The notes under the pieces: model-generated
The model's input: only the letters and a program-made list of their open reading frames with translations
Databases searched by the model: none
What the model was told of the DNA's origin: nothing
In this document: positions 27,497-36,149 of the stretch, piece after piece
How positions within the stretch are numbered: position 1 is the stretch's first letter
Layout of the letters: every line of letters starts with the position of its first letter
Assembly: GCF_004342065.1 (NCBI RefSeq)
Contig: NZ_SLZU01000003.1
Coordinates: forward strand, 1 to 64,000
Length of the DNA: 64,000 bases
Direction of reading: 5' to 3'
Origin: Primorskyibacter sedentarius
Lineage (GTDB): Bacteria; Pseudomonadota; Alphaproteobacteria; Rhodobacterales; Rhodobacteraceae
Program-made: the position numbers and the translations under genes

Positions 27497-28687
27497 TCAG
27501 CCGCGTGAGAGCAACCCGCCGGGCTGGCGTGTGACCTTGCCATCAAGCTCCAGGTCAATGAGCACAGGTGCCACGGTTTGGGCCGGTGCGCCAAGGTCGC
27601 GGATCAGTTGATCCTCGGCCACGGGGGACGGGCCCAGCCTGTCCAGAATCATCCGGTGGAGTGCTGCGACCTGCCGCAGGTTGTGGCGGGGTTCGGGTGG
27701 TTTTTCCTTCGGCGGCCTGGCGCTCCGCCTTGCCACCGGGGCTGTGGGCGGCGCCTCCAGATCAAGCTCGACCTGTTCTGGCTCTGCCGTGATCTGAGGA
27801 AGCTGCTCCACGATATCCTCGGCGGACCGGACCAGTGTCGCGCCATCGCGGATCAGCATGTTGCATCCGCCGGCCCGCGCATCAAAGGGATGTCCGGGCA
27901 CTGCCAGAACCTCGCGCCCCTGATCCAAAGCACAGCGCGCCGTGATGAGCGACCCGGACCGCGCCGCCGCCTCGACAACGACAACTGCCTGCGCAAGGCC
28001 AGAGATGATGCGGTTGCGGGCCGGGAAATGCCGTGCCTGCGGTTGCAGGCCCATCGGCATCTCCGACAGGCGCAAGCCGCCATTGGCGACGATATCCTCG
28101 GCCAGACGGCTGTTTTCGGCAGGATACATCACATCGACGCCCCCACCCAGCACCGCGACGGTTCCGCCCTGAAGGCTTGCAAGATGCGCCACGGTATCCA
28201 CGCCCCGCGCAAGTCCGGATACCACGACATAGCCCAGATCCGACAGGTCACCCGCCAGCTTGCGCGCCATACGCGCCCCCAGCGAGGAAGCATTGCGCGC
28301 GCCAACGAGCGCCAGCATCGGCCGCGACAGGATAGAGGTGTCGCCAATCGCCCAAAGCACAGGGGGCGCATCGGCCAGATCGGCGATTGCCGCAGGATAC
28401 TCCTGCTCTCCCCAGCAAACCAGCCGCGCACCGGCAGCCTTGCCTGCCCTGTATTCGGCGTGAACAACGGCTTCGGGGCAGATCGTGTAATTCTCAACAC
28501 CTGCAGCAGCGGCAATCTGCGGCAGCGCGTCCAGCGCCGCGCGGACAGAGCCGTGTTCCTGCAAGAGCCGGTGAAACGTGGTCGCACCAACCCGGCGCGA
28601 CCGCAAGAGACGGAGACATGCCAACCGGTCATCTTCCGTGGTGGTTGGGAGTTGGGGGTGAGTGGAAGGTGCTGCCTTGGTCATCAT
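27497..28687 (-). CDS. dprA: DNA-processing protein DprA
   Basis: A 396-aa DprA/Smf protein, which protects incoming single-stranded DNA and loads RecA during transformation. An N-terminal helix-hairpin region (CLRLLRSRRVGATTF) leads into the Rossmann core with LALVGARNASSLGARMARKLAGDL, VVSGLARGVDTVAHLASL and GGLRLSEMPMGLQPQARHFPARNRIISGL. A C-terminal winged helix (about 330-390) ends the protein. Two ATG codons start it. The dprA-topA order is common in alphaproteobacteria. Confidence 0.93.
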   Translation of the reverse strand: MMTKAAPSTHPQLPTTTEDDRLACLRLLRSRRVGATTFHRLLQEHGSVRAALDALPQIAAAAGVENYTICPEAVVHAEYRAGKAAGARLVCWGEQEYPAAIADLADAPPVLWAIGDTSILSRPMLALVGARNASSLGARMARKLAGDLSDLGYVVVSGLARGVDTVAHLASLQGGTVAVLGGGVDVMYPAENSRLAEDIVANGGLRLSEMPMGLQPQARHFPARNRIISGLAQAVVVVEAAARSGSLITARCALDQGREVLAVPGHPFDARAGGCNMLIRDGATLVRSAEDIVEQLPQITAEPEQVELDLEAPPTAPVARRSARPPKEKPPEPRHNLRQVAALHRMILDRLGPSPVAEDQLIRDLGAPAQTVAPVLIDLELDGKVTRQPGGLLSRG

Positions 28688-28812
28688 GTCCCCGTCCGCT
28701 TGCTGAATTGGACGGTAAGCCTTGGCTGGTTAATGCTTGATGAATGATCGCGAAAGCTTGCGCAAAACCGCAGGTGCGACACGTAAGATACTGTAACAAA
28801 ACACTTAAAATG

Positions 28813-28844
28813 ATGGGGCGCACGTGGGTTTCAGTGCGCCCCAT
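28813..28844 (-). terminator. Terminator after tldD
   Basis: ATGGGGCGCAC and GTGCGCCCCAT form an 11-bp perfect stem with a 10-base loop. On the minus strand it is followed by CATTTTAAG. It lies about 60 bases after the tldD stop. Confidence 0.7.
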
Positions 28845-28905
28845 CGGCAGAATCGATCAGCTCGATCAAATTGTCCGAATCAACCTGGCCGGGGTTGCGC
28901 CTGGA

Positions 28906-30327
28906 TCAGGTCGCAGCCCCACCCACGGTCAACCCGCCGATCATCACGGTTGGCTGGCCAACGCCCACCGGCACCCATTGGCCCTGTTTGCCGCAGTTGC
29001 CCATGCCCGGATCAAGCGCCATGTCGTTGCCTAGCGCCCGGATGTTCTTCAGCGCTGTGGCGCCATCGCCGATCAGCGTCGCCCCCTTTACCGGCGCCCC
29101 GACCTTGCCGTTTTTCACACGGTAAGCCTCAGTGCAGGAGAAGACGAACTTGCCGTTAGTGATGTCCACCTGCCCGCCGCCAAAACCGACGGCCCAGATG
29201 CCATCCTTCAGATCTCCGACAATGCTCGCCGGATCGGCCTTGCCGCCCAGCATGTAGGTATTCGTCATCCTTGGCATCGGCGCATGGGCATAGCTTTCAC
29301 GGCGCCCGTTGCCCGTTGGCGCCACACCCATCAACCGGGCGTTCTGGCGGTCCTGCATATAGCCGACGAGGATGCCGTCCTCGATCAGGACATTCTTGCC
29401 CGACGGCGTGCCCTCGTCATCGACGCTGATCGATCCGCGCCGATCAGGGATCGTGCCGTCATCCAGCACCGTCACACCTTCAGAGGCGATCCGTTGCCCC
29501 ATCAGCCCGGCAAAGGCAGAGCTTCCCTTGCGGTTGAAATCACCCTCCAGCCCGTGGCCGATCGCCTCGTGCAACAGGATGCCGGGCCATCCCGGTCCCA
29601 GCACGATGTCCATGATGCCTGCGGGCGCGGGTTCTGCCGAAAGGTTGACGGTGGCGATGCGGAGGGCCTCGCGCGCCTTCTGCTTCCAATCCTCGGGGTC
29701 GAGCAGCCCGTCGAGCCCGTAGCGGCCGCCCCCTCCTGCCGTGCCTGCCTCGCGACGGCCCGATTCCTCGACGATGACCGAAACGTTCAGCCGCGTCATT
29801 GGCCGGGTATCGGACACCATCACGCCATCCGCGCGCAGAATCGTGACCTCCTGAAGCGAGGCCGCGACAGACGCGGTGACCTGCACGACCCGAGGATCAA
29901 GCTCTCGGGCAAAGGCATCGATCTCGCGCAATGTGTCCAGCTTCACCGGAAAGGTGGCGCCGGTGATCGGGTCGGCATCGGTGTAGAGCCTGCGATTGGT
30001 CGGCATTGGCGGATCGGCCAGCGTGCCGCCACCCTCCCCAACGGCCAGCCGCGCAGTTTCAGACGCACGCGCAATGGCAGATTCGGAAATCTCTGTTGAA
30101 TGGGCATATCCGGCCACTTCCCCCTTCACGGCGCGCAGGCCGAACCCTTCAGAGGCATCGTAGCTTGCTGTCTTGACGCGGCCGTCATCGAACATCAACA
30201 TCTCGGACCTGTGGCGTTCAAGAAAAAGTTCGCCATCCTCGGCGCCATCCAGCGCCGCACGTAGCTGCGTAAGGGTGCGCCCTTGATCCAGAAGGGTTTC
30301 AAAGGGGCGAAACGGGGTGTCGGGCAT
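28906..30327 (-). CDS. tldD: Metalloprotease TldD
   Basis: A 473-aa TldD. With TldE/PmbA it forms a heterodimeric metalloprotease that degrades unfolded peptides and matures some peptide antibiotics. The zinc motif is LLHEAIGHGLEGDF (HExxxH, about residue 250). Flanking blocks include SYDASEGFGLRAVKGEVAGYA and YAHAPMPRMTNTYML. GGAGG precedes the ATG at 30327; a longer open frame covers the promoter region. TldE is not in the window. An FNR-type box lies 19 bases upstream of this start. Confidence 0.93.
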   Translation of the reverse strand: MPDTPFRPFETLLDQGRTLTQLRAALDGAEDGELFLERHRSEMLMFDDGRVKTASYDASEGFGLRAVKGEVAGYAHSTEISESAIARASETARLAVGEGGGTLADPPMPTNRRLYTDADPITGATFPVKLDTLREIDAFARELDPRVVQVTASVAASLQEVTILRADGVMVSDTRPMTRLNVSVIVEESGRREAGTAGGGGRYGLDGLLDPEDWKQKAREALRIATVNLSAEPAPAGIMDIVLGPGWPGILLHEAIGHGLEGDFNRKGSSAFAGLMGQRIASEGVTVLDDGTIPDRRGSISVDDEGTPSGKNVLIEDGILVGYMQDRQNARLMGVAPTGNGRRESYAHAPMPRMTNTYMLGGKADPASIVGDLKDGIWAVGFGGGQVDITNGKFVFSCTEAYRVKNGKVGAPVKGATLIGDGATALKNIRALGNDMALDPGMGNCGKQGQWVPVGVGQPTVMIGGLTVGGAAT

Positions 30328-30345
30328 GGAAACCTCCGGCAAAAC

Positions 30346-30359
30346 TTGATCTAAATCAA
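30346..30359. promoter_or_regulatory. FNR/Anr-type operator
   Basis: TTGATCTAAATCAA is a perfect TTGAT-N4-ATCAA palindrome. It sits in the 180-base divergent gap, 19 bases before the tldD start and about 149 bases before ctaC. FnrL in Rhodobacter recognises this sequence, so oxygen control of one or both transcripts is likely. Confidence 0.7.
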
Positions 30360-30507
30360 AGAAAGCGTCTGTTTGCCGCAAGCAACTTTCTTTATCTGTC
30401 CCGAAGAATATGGTTTTAAGCAGCGACAACACAATGGGGTCCGCCAGACAGAGATGTCCTCGGCGCCGCCTCGCCCGACAAAGACACGCAACCGATCAGG
30501 GTGACAC

Positions 30508-31392
30508 ATGCGACTGAAATCCACGCTGACTGGCCTCTTGGCGGCCTTTTCCGCACTTCCTGCCGCCGCTCAAGACGGTCTGGAAATCATAGGGCGCCCG
30601 ACCGCCGGCAAGACAGGCTTTCAGCCTGCGGCGACCGAACTGGCCCGCGACCTGCAATGGCTGGATGGAATGATTCTGGTGATCATCACCGCAATCGTGC
30701 TGTTCGTGACCGGCCTGCTGATCTGGGTGATGATCCGCTACAACAGCAAATCGAACCCGACACCGGCAAAGTTCACCCACAACTCTCCGCTGGAGATTGC
30801 GTGGACGATCGTGCCCATCGTTATTCTGGTATTCATCGGCGCGTTCTCGCTGCCGGTGCTGTTCAAGCAGCAGGAAATCCCCGAAGGCGACATCACCATC
30901 AAGGTGACCGGCTACCAGTGGTACTGGGGCTACGAATATGTCGACCACGAATTCGCCTTTGACAGCTACATGATCGGCCAGCCGGCCACGGGCGGCAACT
31001 ATGTCAAGTCGCCCGAAGTCATCGCGGCACTGGAAGAGGCAGGCTATTCCGAAGACGAATTCCTGCTGGCCACCGACACTGCGGTTGTGGTCCCTGTTGG
31101 CAAAACCGTTGTCATGCAGGTCACTGGCGGCGACGTGATCCACTCCTGGACCATCCCGGCCTTCGGCGTGAAGCAGGACGCAGTTCCCGGCCGTCTGGCA
31201 GAGCTTTGGTTCAAGGCTGAAAAGGAAGGCGTCTACTTTGGCCAGTGTTCCGAGCTGTGCGGCAAGGACCACGCCTATATGCCGATCACCGTGAAGGTCG
31301 TCAGCGAAGAAGCCTATGAACAGTGGCTGCAAGGCGCGATCGAGGAATATGCGGGCAAGCCGCTTTCCTTCGACGTGGCAGCCGCCAACTGA
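30508..31392 (+). CDS. ctaC: Cytochrome c oxidase subunit II
   Basis: A 294-aa subunit of the aa3 oxidase that accepts electrons from cytochrome c. A Sec signal ([21 protein letters not shown]) is followed by two membrane helices (about 55-80 and 95-120), the aromatic patch [11 protein letters not shown], and the CuA site in the last third ([17 protein letters not shown], then [15 protein letters not shown]). All CuA ligands are present. It leads a block of oxidase subunit and assembly genes; subunit I is elsewhere, as is usual in this group. Confidence 0.96.
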   Translation: MRLKSTLTGLLAAFSALPAAAQDGLEIIGRPTAGKTGFQPAATELARDLQWLDGMILVIITAIVLFVTGLLIWVMIRYNSKSNPTPAKFTHNSPLEIAWTIVPIVILVFIGAFSLPVLFKQQEIPEGDITIKVTGYQWYWGYEYVDHEFAFDSYMIGQPATGGNYVKSPEVIAALEEAGYSEDEFLLATDTAVVVPVGKTVVMQVTGGDVIHSWTIPAFGVKQDAVPGRLAELWFKAEKEGVYFGQCSELCGKDHAYMPITVKVVSEEAYEQWLQGAIEEYAGKPLSFDVAAAN

Positions 31393-31399
31393 TCCTGAC

Positions 31400-31422
31400 G
31401 GGCGGCGGGTCTACCGCCGCCC
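31400..31422 (+). other. Intercistronic hairpin ctaC-ctaB
   Basis: GGGCGGCGG pairs with CCGCCGCCC over a 5-base loop (9-bp perfect stem) eight bases after the ctaC stop. There is no T tract. It is more likely to protect the ctaC 3' end or set the subunit:assembly-factor ratio than to terminate fully. Confidence 0.5.
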
Positions 31423-31473
31423 CAAGCCGACCCTGCCCAGCGGAGGGGCCTCCCCGCCGCACCGGAGACAAAG

Positions 31474-32415
31474 ATGACCGACACCAGCATCAACACCAAC
31501 GCATATGAAGACGAGGCGCAGTTCGGCGATTACTTCGCCCTTCTGAAGCCCCGGGTGATGTCGCTGGTCGTCTTCACGGCCTTCGTGGGCGTCCTGGCGG
31601 CCCCGGTCGCCGTGCATCCGTTCATTGCCTTTGCCTCAATCCTGTTCATCGCCATTGGTGGCGGCGCGTCCGGCGCCCTGAACATGTGGTGGGATGCAGA
31701 TATCGACGCGGTGATGAAGCGCACGCGCAACCGCCCGATCCCTTCGGGCCGGGTTGCGCCGGATGACGCGCTGGCCATCGGGCTTGCGCTGTCTGTCTTT
31801 GCCGTCGTCTTTCTGGGCCTCGCAGCCAACTGGGTTGCGGCCGGACTGCTGGCCTTCACCATCTTCTTTTACGTCGTCATCTATTCCATGTGGCTCAAAC
31901 GCTGGACCCCGCAGAACATCGTGATCGGCGGCGCGGCCGGTGCGTTCCCTCCGATGATCGGCTGGGCTGTCGCAACCGGTGGAGTCAGCATCGAATCGGT
32001 CCTGATGTTCGCCCTGATCTTCATGTGGACTCCGCCGCATTTCTGGGCGCTGGCCCTGTTCATGCGGTCGGATTACGATGATGCGGGCGTGCCGATGCTG
32101 ACCGTCACCCACGGCCGTCGCGCCACCCGCAACCACATTCTGGCGTACACCGTCCTTCTGGCAGCGCTCGCAATCGGCACGTCTTTCACGTCAGTCGGTG
32201 GCCCTGTTTATCTGGCCGTTGCACTGGTGCTGAACGCGCTCTTCCTCAAAGGGGCGGTCGACATCTGGCGCCGGGACGAAGAACTGAGCGAAGCCGACAA
32301 CTTCGCCGCAGAACGCAAGTTCTTCAAACTGTCGCTGCTGTATCTTTTCGCGCATTTCGTCGCCATTCTGGTAGAGGCCGGGCTGACCCGCTTTGGCCTT
32401 GGAGGATGGGCATGA
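31474..32415 (+). CDS. ctaB: Heme o synthase (protoheme IX farnesyltransferase)
   Basis: A 313-aa UbiA-type prenyltransferase that adds a farnesyl group to heme b to give heme o, the precursor of heme a. The first Asp-rich motif is [20 protein letters not shown] (about residues 70-89). About eight membrane helices follow, with [14 protein letters not shown] as a second conserved block. The gene starts 81 bases after ctaC. Its stop overlaps the small membrane-protein gene by four bases. Confidence 0.95.
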   Translation: MTDTSINTNAYEDEAQFGDYFALLKPRVMSLVVFTAFVGVLAAPVAVHPFIAFASILFIAIGGGASGALNMWWDADIDAVMKRTRNRPIPSGRVAPDDALAIGLALSVFAVVFLGLAANWVAAGLLAFTIFFYVVIYSMWLKRWTPQNIVIGGAAGAFPPMIGWAVATGGVSIESVLMFALIFMWTPPHFWALALFMRSDYDDAGVPMLTVTHGRRATRNHILAYTVLLAALAIGTSFTSVGGPVYLAVALVLNALFLKGAVDIWRRDEELSEADNFAAERKFFKLSLLYLFAHFVAILVEAGLTRFGLGGWA

Positions 32416-32573
32416 GCTTTGGGCAACAGCACGAGATCCACAAGCGCCGCTTTGGCCGGAATCTGGGCGTTGGTCTGGTTCTGGCTGCACTGATCGCCAT
32501 TGTCTTCGGCTTGACGGTCGTCAAGGTGACACGCGGCGATTATGAGCCCGCACGGGCCGAGGTGCAGAACTGA
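32412..32573 (+). CDS. Small single-helix membrane protein of the oxidase operon
   Basis: A 53-aa protein, [20 protein letters not shown] at the N-terminus, then one hydrophobic helix (about residues 19-38) and a short charged tail. Its ATG overlaps the ctaB stop (ATGA), and its TGA overlaps the ctaG start (TGATG), so it is translated as part of the operon. Alphaproteobacterial oxidase operons usually carry such a tiny gene here (called CoxF or 'assembly protein' in some annotations). A role in oxidase assembly is inferred from position only. Confidence 0.8.
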   Translation: MSFGQQHEIHKRRFGRNLGVGLVLAALIAIVFGLTVVKVTRGDYEPARAEVQN

Positions 32574-33157
32574 TGGCTATGAACGGCAAGAACAAAACCG
32601 CCCTGCAGCTGGTCGGCGTTGTCGTGACAATGGGCGCGCTGGCCTGGGCTTCGGTGCCGTTTTACGACTGGTTCTGCCGCGTGACGGGCTTTGGCGGCGC
32701 AACCAACGTGGCCACTGGCGCGGATGCAGAAATCCTCGACCGCACGATCAAGATCCGGTTTGACGCCAGCACCGACCGTGACATGCCTTGGGAATTCAAA
32801 CCGATGCAGCGCGAAATGACGCTCCGCATCGGTGAAGAGGGTCTTGCCTTCTACGAAGCCTATAACCCCACCGACAAACCCGTCGCCGGGCAGGCCAGCT
32901 ACAACGTCGCCCCCTACTCCGCCGGTGGCTTCTTCTACAAAATCGAGTGTTTCTGCTTTACCGAGCAGGTGTTGCAACCGGGGGAGCGCGTCGAGATGCC
33001 TGTCACCTTCTTCGTCGATCCCGAGATTGTCGATGACCGCGACGCGAAACATACCAACCACATCACTCTTTCCTACACGTTCCACCAGATCGACCTGCCC
33101 GAACAGGCCCAGGCCGCTCTGGAAAACGGTCCCGCCAACGATAAAAACGTAAACTGA
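32573..33157 (+). CDS. ctaG: Cytochrome c oxidase assembly protein CtaG (Cox11)
   Basis: A 194-aa copper chaperone that delivers Cu to the CuB site of subunit I. One N-terminal membrane helix ([20 protein letters not shown]) anchors a periplasmic beta domain. The copper-binding pair is the C-F-C in [16 protein letters not shown] (about residues 124-126), and a further conserved Cys precedes VTGFGGATN. Standard length. The start overlaps the previous stop. Confidence 0.95.
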   Translation: MAMNGKNKTALQLVGVVVTMGALAWASVPFYDWFCRVTGFGGATNVATGADAEILDRTIKIRFDASTDRDMPWEFKPMQREMTLRIGEEGLAFYEAYNPTDKPVAGQASYNVAPYSAGGFFYKIECFCFTEQVLQPGERVEMPVTFFVDPEIVDDRDAKHTNHITLSYTFHQIDLPEQAQAALENGPANDKNVN

Positions 33158-33179
33158 GCCAAGCCACGAGGGAAACGCA

Positions 33180-33980
33180 ATGGCCCATGTCAAAAACCAC
33201 GACTACCACATCCTGAGCCCCTCGATCTGGCCCCTTCTTGGGGCAGTCGCAGGGTTTATCATGCTGTTTGGGGCAGTGCTGTTGTTCCACGACAGCGGAC
33301 CCTGGATCTTTCTGATCGGGTTGGTCGGCGTCCTGTATGTCATGTTCGGGTGGTGGTCTGATACCATCACCGAGAACGAGGTTGGCGACCACACGCCGGT
33401 CGTGGCAATCGGCCTGCGCTACGGCTTTATCTTCTTCATCACCTCCGAGGTGATGTTCTTCTTCGCGTGGTTCTGGTCCTTCTTCAAACACGCCATGTAC
33501 CCGATGGGCCCGCTCAGCCCTGCCGTCGACGGTGTCTGGCCACCCGCAGGGATCGAGACATTCGACCCATGGCACCTGCCTCTGATCAACACGCTGATCC
33601 TGCTCTGCTCTGGTGCGGCTGCGACATGGGCACACCACGCTTTGGTCCATGAAAACAACCGCCAGGACATGAAATGGGGCCTGATCATCGCGATTGTTCT
33701 GGGCGTCCTCTTCACCGTGTTCCAGGCCTACGAATACAGCCACGCTGCGTTCGGCTTCTCGGGCAACATCTATGGTGCGAACTTCTTCATGGCGACGGGC
33801 TTTCACGGCGCGCATGTGATCATCGGAACGATCTTCCTGTTCATCTGCCTGATCCGTATGCTCAAGGGGCATTTCACCCCTGAAAACCACCTCGGTTTCG
33901 AGATGGCCGCCTGGTATTGGCACTTCGTTGACGTCGTGTGGCTGTTCCTGTTTGCCGCCGTCTATATCTGGGGTGGCTGA
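33180..33980 (+). CDS. ctaE: Cytochrome c oxidase subunit III
   Basis: A 266-aa membrane protein with seven helices. It starts [20 protein letters not shown]. Family blocks are [33 protein letters not shown] and [16 protein letters not shown], with the lipid-binding and conserved histidine/glutamate residues in place. It is followed by a strong hairpin terminator at 34031, which separates it from the SURF1 gene. Confidence 0.96.
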   Translation: MAHVKNHDYHILSPSIWPLLGAVAGFIMLFGAVLLFHDSGPWIFLIGLVGVLYVMFGWWSDTITENEVGDHTPVVAIGLRYGFIFFITSEVMFFFAWFWSFFKHAMYPMGPLSPAVDGVWPPAGIETFDPWHLPLINTLILLCSGAAATWAHHALVHENNRQDMKWGLIIAIVLGVLFTVFQAYEYSHAAFGFSGNIYGANFFMATGFHGAHVIIGTIFLFICLIRMLKGHFTPENHLGFEMAAWYWHFVDVVWLFLFAAVYIWGG

Positions 33981-34030
33981 TTGCCTCGCCGATTGCGGTT
34001 GAAATCACCTGCCGCACGGGAATAAACCAA

Positions 34031-34056
34031 GGCGCGCCTCTTCGGGCGCGCCTTTT
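34031..34056 (+). terminator. Intrinsic terminator between ctaE and SURF1 gene
   Basis: GGCGCGCC - TCTTCG - GGCGCGCC followed by TTTT, with AA before the stem that pairs with the first Ts. It lies 50 bases after ctaE and only 23 bases before the SURF1 start, so SURF1 and thrC should be expressed at a lower level by readthrough. Confidence 0.8.
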
Positions 34057-34078
34057 GCTTTCGGACGGATCCCCTTTC

Positions 34079-34756
34079 GTGAAACGCCTCTTCCTGACCC
34101 TGATCTTCGCCGCGGCAGGTGCCGCGCTGCTGGTGTCGCTGGGGCTCTGGCAGTTGCAGCGGCTGGAGTGGAAGCGCGATATTCTGGAGCGGATCGAAAC
34201 CACGATCGCCGGCCCCGCAGCCCCCCTGCCCGCCACGCCGGATCCGGAGACGCAAAAATATCAACCGGTGGACCTGCAGGGCACCATCGGCGAGGGCGAG
34301 CTTCACGTGCTCGTGTCGGTCAAACGCGTGGGCGCGGGCTATCGCATCATTGCCCCGTTCACGACTGAGGACGGGCGCACCATCCTCCTTGACCGCGGCT
34401 TCGTCGCGACAGAAGACATGGCGGCGAACCGCCAGACTGGCGCGGCGCATGTCACCGGCAACCTGCATTGGCCGGATGACCGCAACGGCTCCACCCCGGA
34501 CAATGATGTCGAGGGCAACATCTGGTTCGCGCGCGACATAGAGCAGATGGCCCGCGTGCTGGGCACGGAGCCCGTGCTTGTCATCGTCCGTGCCGAAGAC
34601 CCCACACCGCCCGGCGTGACGCCATTGCCCGTCGACACATCCGGGATACCCAACGATCACTTGCAATATGCCATAACGTGGTTATCGCTGGCTGCGATAT
34701 GGCTCATCATGACTGCTGTCTATGTGCTGCGAATGCGCAAAGGCAAGGAAGGCTGA
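34079..34756 (+). CDS. SURF1-family oxidase assembly protein
   Basis: A 225-aa protein with an N-terminal helix (LFLTLIFAAAGAALLVSLGLWQLQRLEWKRDIL) and a C-terminal helix (LQYAITWLSLAAIWLIMTAVYVL). The conserved GLWQLQRxxWK and the C-terminal NDHLQYAITW are SURF1 signatures. SURF1 helps insert heme a into subunit I. I use a GTG start at 34079; the longer frame back to 33938 runs through ctaE and the terminator. It ends four bases before the thrC start. Confidence 0.9.
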   Translation: MKRLFLTLIFAAAGAALLVSLGLWQLQRLEWKRDILERIETTIAGPAAPLPATPDPETQKYQPVDLQGTIGEGELHVLVSVKRVGAGYRIIAPFTTEDGRTILLDRGFVATEDMAANRQTGAAHVTGNLHWPDDRNGSTPDNDVEGNIWFARDIEQMARVLGTEPVLVIVRAEDPTPPGVTPLPVDTSGIPNDHLQYAITWLSLAAIWLIMTAVYVLRMRKGKEG

Positions 34757-34760
34757 GAAC

Positions 34761-36149
34761 GTGAAATACATCTCGACCCGGGGCAGCGCCCCAGCGCTGA
34801 GTTTCGAAGAGGCAATGCTGAGCGGGCTGGCCCGTGACGGCGGGCTTTACGTGCCCGAGACGATTCCGCAGATGAGCGCTGCCGATATCCGCGCCCTGAA
34901 CGGCCTGCCCTATGAAGAGGTCGCCTTTCGCGTCATGCGCCCCTTTGTCGGCGATACGTTCAGCGATGAGGTCTTCGCCGATCTGATCGCCAAGGCCTAT
35001 GCCGGGTTCGGGCATAACGCGCGTGCGCCGCTGGTGCAGCTTGCGCCGAATCACTTCCTGCTGGAGCTGTTCCACGGGCCGACGCTGGCCTTCAAGGATT
35101 TCGCCATGCAACTGATCGGCCAGCTGTTCGAGGACGCGCTGACCCGGCGCGGCGAGCGCGTGACCATCGTTGGCGCCACGTCGGGCGACACCGGATCGGC
35201 CGCGATCGAGGCGTTTCGCGGTCTGGACGCGGTTGATGTCTTCATCCTTTACCCGCATGGCCGTGTGTCAGAGGTGCAGCGCCGCCAGATGACCACCCCG
35301 TCCGAGGCGAACGTTCACGCGCTCGCCGTCGATGGGCATTTTGACGATTGCCAGGCCCGGCTGAAGGACATGTTCAATGACTTCGCCTTCCGCGACGAAG
35401 TGCGGCTGGCCGGGGTCAACTCGATCAACTGGGCACGAGTGCTGGCGCAGGTCGTCTACTACTTCTCCTCCGCCGTCAGCCTTGGCGCCCCGGATCGCAA
35501 GATCAGCTTTACCGTGCCAACCGGCAATTTCGGCGACATTTTCGCAGGCTACATCGCCAAGCGCATGGGTCTGCCGATTGACCGGCTGGTGGTCGCAACC
35601 AACCAGAACGACATTCTGCACCGGTGCCTGACATCGGGCGATTATCGCACCTCCGAGGTTCACCCCTCGATCAGCCCGTCGATGGATATTCAGGTCTCGT
35701 CCAACTTCGAACGCGCGCTGTTTGATGCCTACGGGCGCGATGGCAAGGCCGTGGCACAGCTGATGGACGAGCTCAAAGCCGGCGGGTTCAGCGTATCGCA
35801 AGGCGCGCGCGAGGCGCTGAACGAGCATTTCGATTCAGATCGTGTGTCCGAAGACGAAACCCTAGCCATGATCAAAACCGCGCACGACACGATGGGAGAG
35901 CTGCTTTGCCCCCATTCCGCCGTTGGCGTGAAGGTGGCCGAGGCGCATCGCGACGCATCGACCCCGATGATCACGCTTGCCACAGCACATCCGGCAAAAT
36001 TCCCCGATGCGGTGGAAAAGGCCAGCGGCCTTCGTCCGGGGCTTCCCGAACGGATGGCGGACCTGTATGACCGGCCGGAACGCGTGACCCGGGTCGGAAA
36101 TGACCTTGGCGCCCTTGAAACACTGATCCGCGAAAGACTTGCCAATTGA
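34761..36149 (+). CDS. thrC: Threonine synthase
   Basis: A 462-aa PLP enzyme that turns O-phosphohomoserine into threonine. It starts with GTG (MKYISTRGSAPALSFEEAML), a typical N-terminus for the long-form enzyme. The PLP lysine is in FHGPTLAFKDFAMQ near residue 112, the phosphate loop in VGATSGDTGSAAIEAF, and NSINWARVLAQVVYYF is a further family block. It sits downstream of SURF1, overlaps the M16 peptidase by four bases (TTGA), and belongs to the tail of the oxidase operon. Confidence 0.94.
   Translation: MKYISTRGSAPALSFEEAMLSGLARDGGLYVPETIPQMSAADIRALNGLPYEEVAFRVMRPFVGDTFSDEVFADLIAKAYAGFGHNARAPLVQLAPNHFLLELFHGPTLAFKDFAMQLIGQLFEDALTRRGERVTIVGATSGDTGSAAIEAFRGLDAVDVFILYPHGRVSEVQRRQMTTPSEANVHALAVDGHFDDCQARLKDMFNDFAFRDEVRLAGVNSINWARVLAQVVYYFSSAVSLGAPDRKISFTVPTGNFGDIFAGYIAKRMGLPIDRLVVATNQNDILHRCLTSGDYRTSEVHPSISPSMDIQVSSNFERALFDAYGRDGKAVAQLMDELKAGGFSVSQGAREALNEHFDSDRVSEDETLAMIKTAHDTMGELLCPHSAVGVKVAEAHRDASTPMITLATAHPAKFPDAVEKASGLRPGLPERMADLYDRPERVTRVGNDLGALETLIRERLAN

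Noticed and set aside
24906-27611. Plus-strand open frame of 901 codons
   Set aside because: It is the antisense of topA, which has full family motifs and the right codon pattern; long antisense frames are common in GC-rich DNA.
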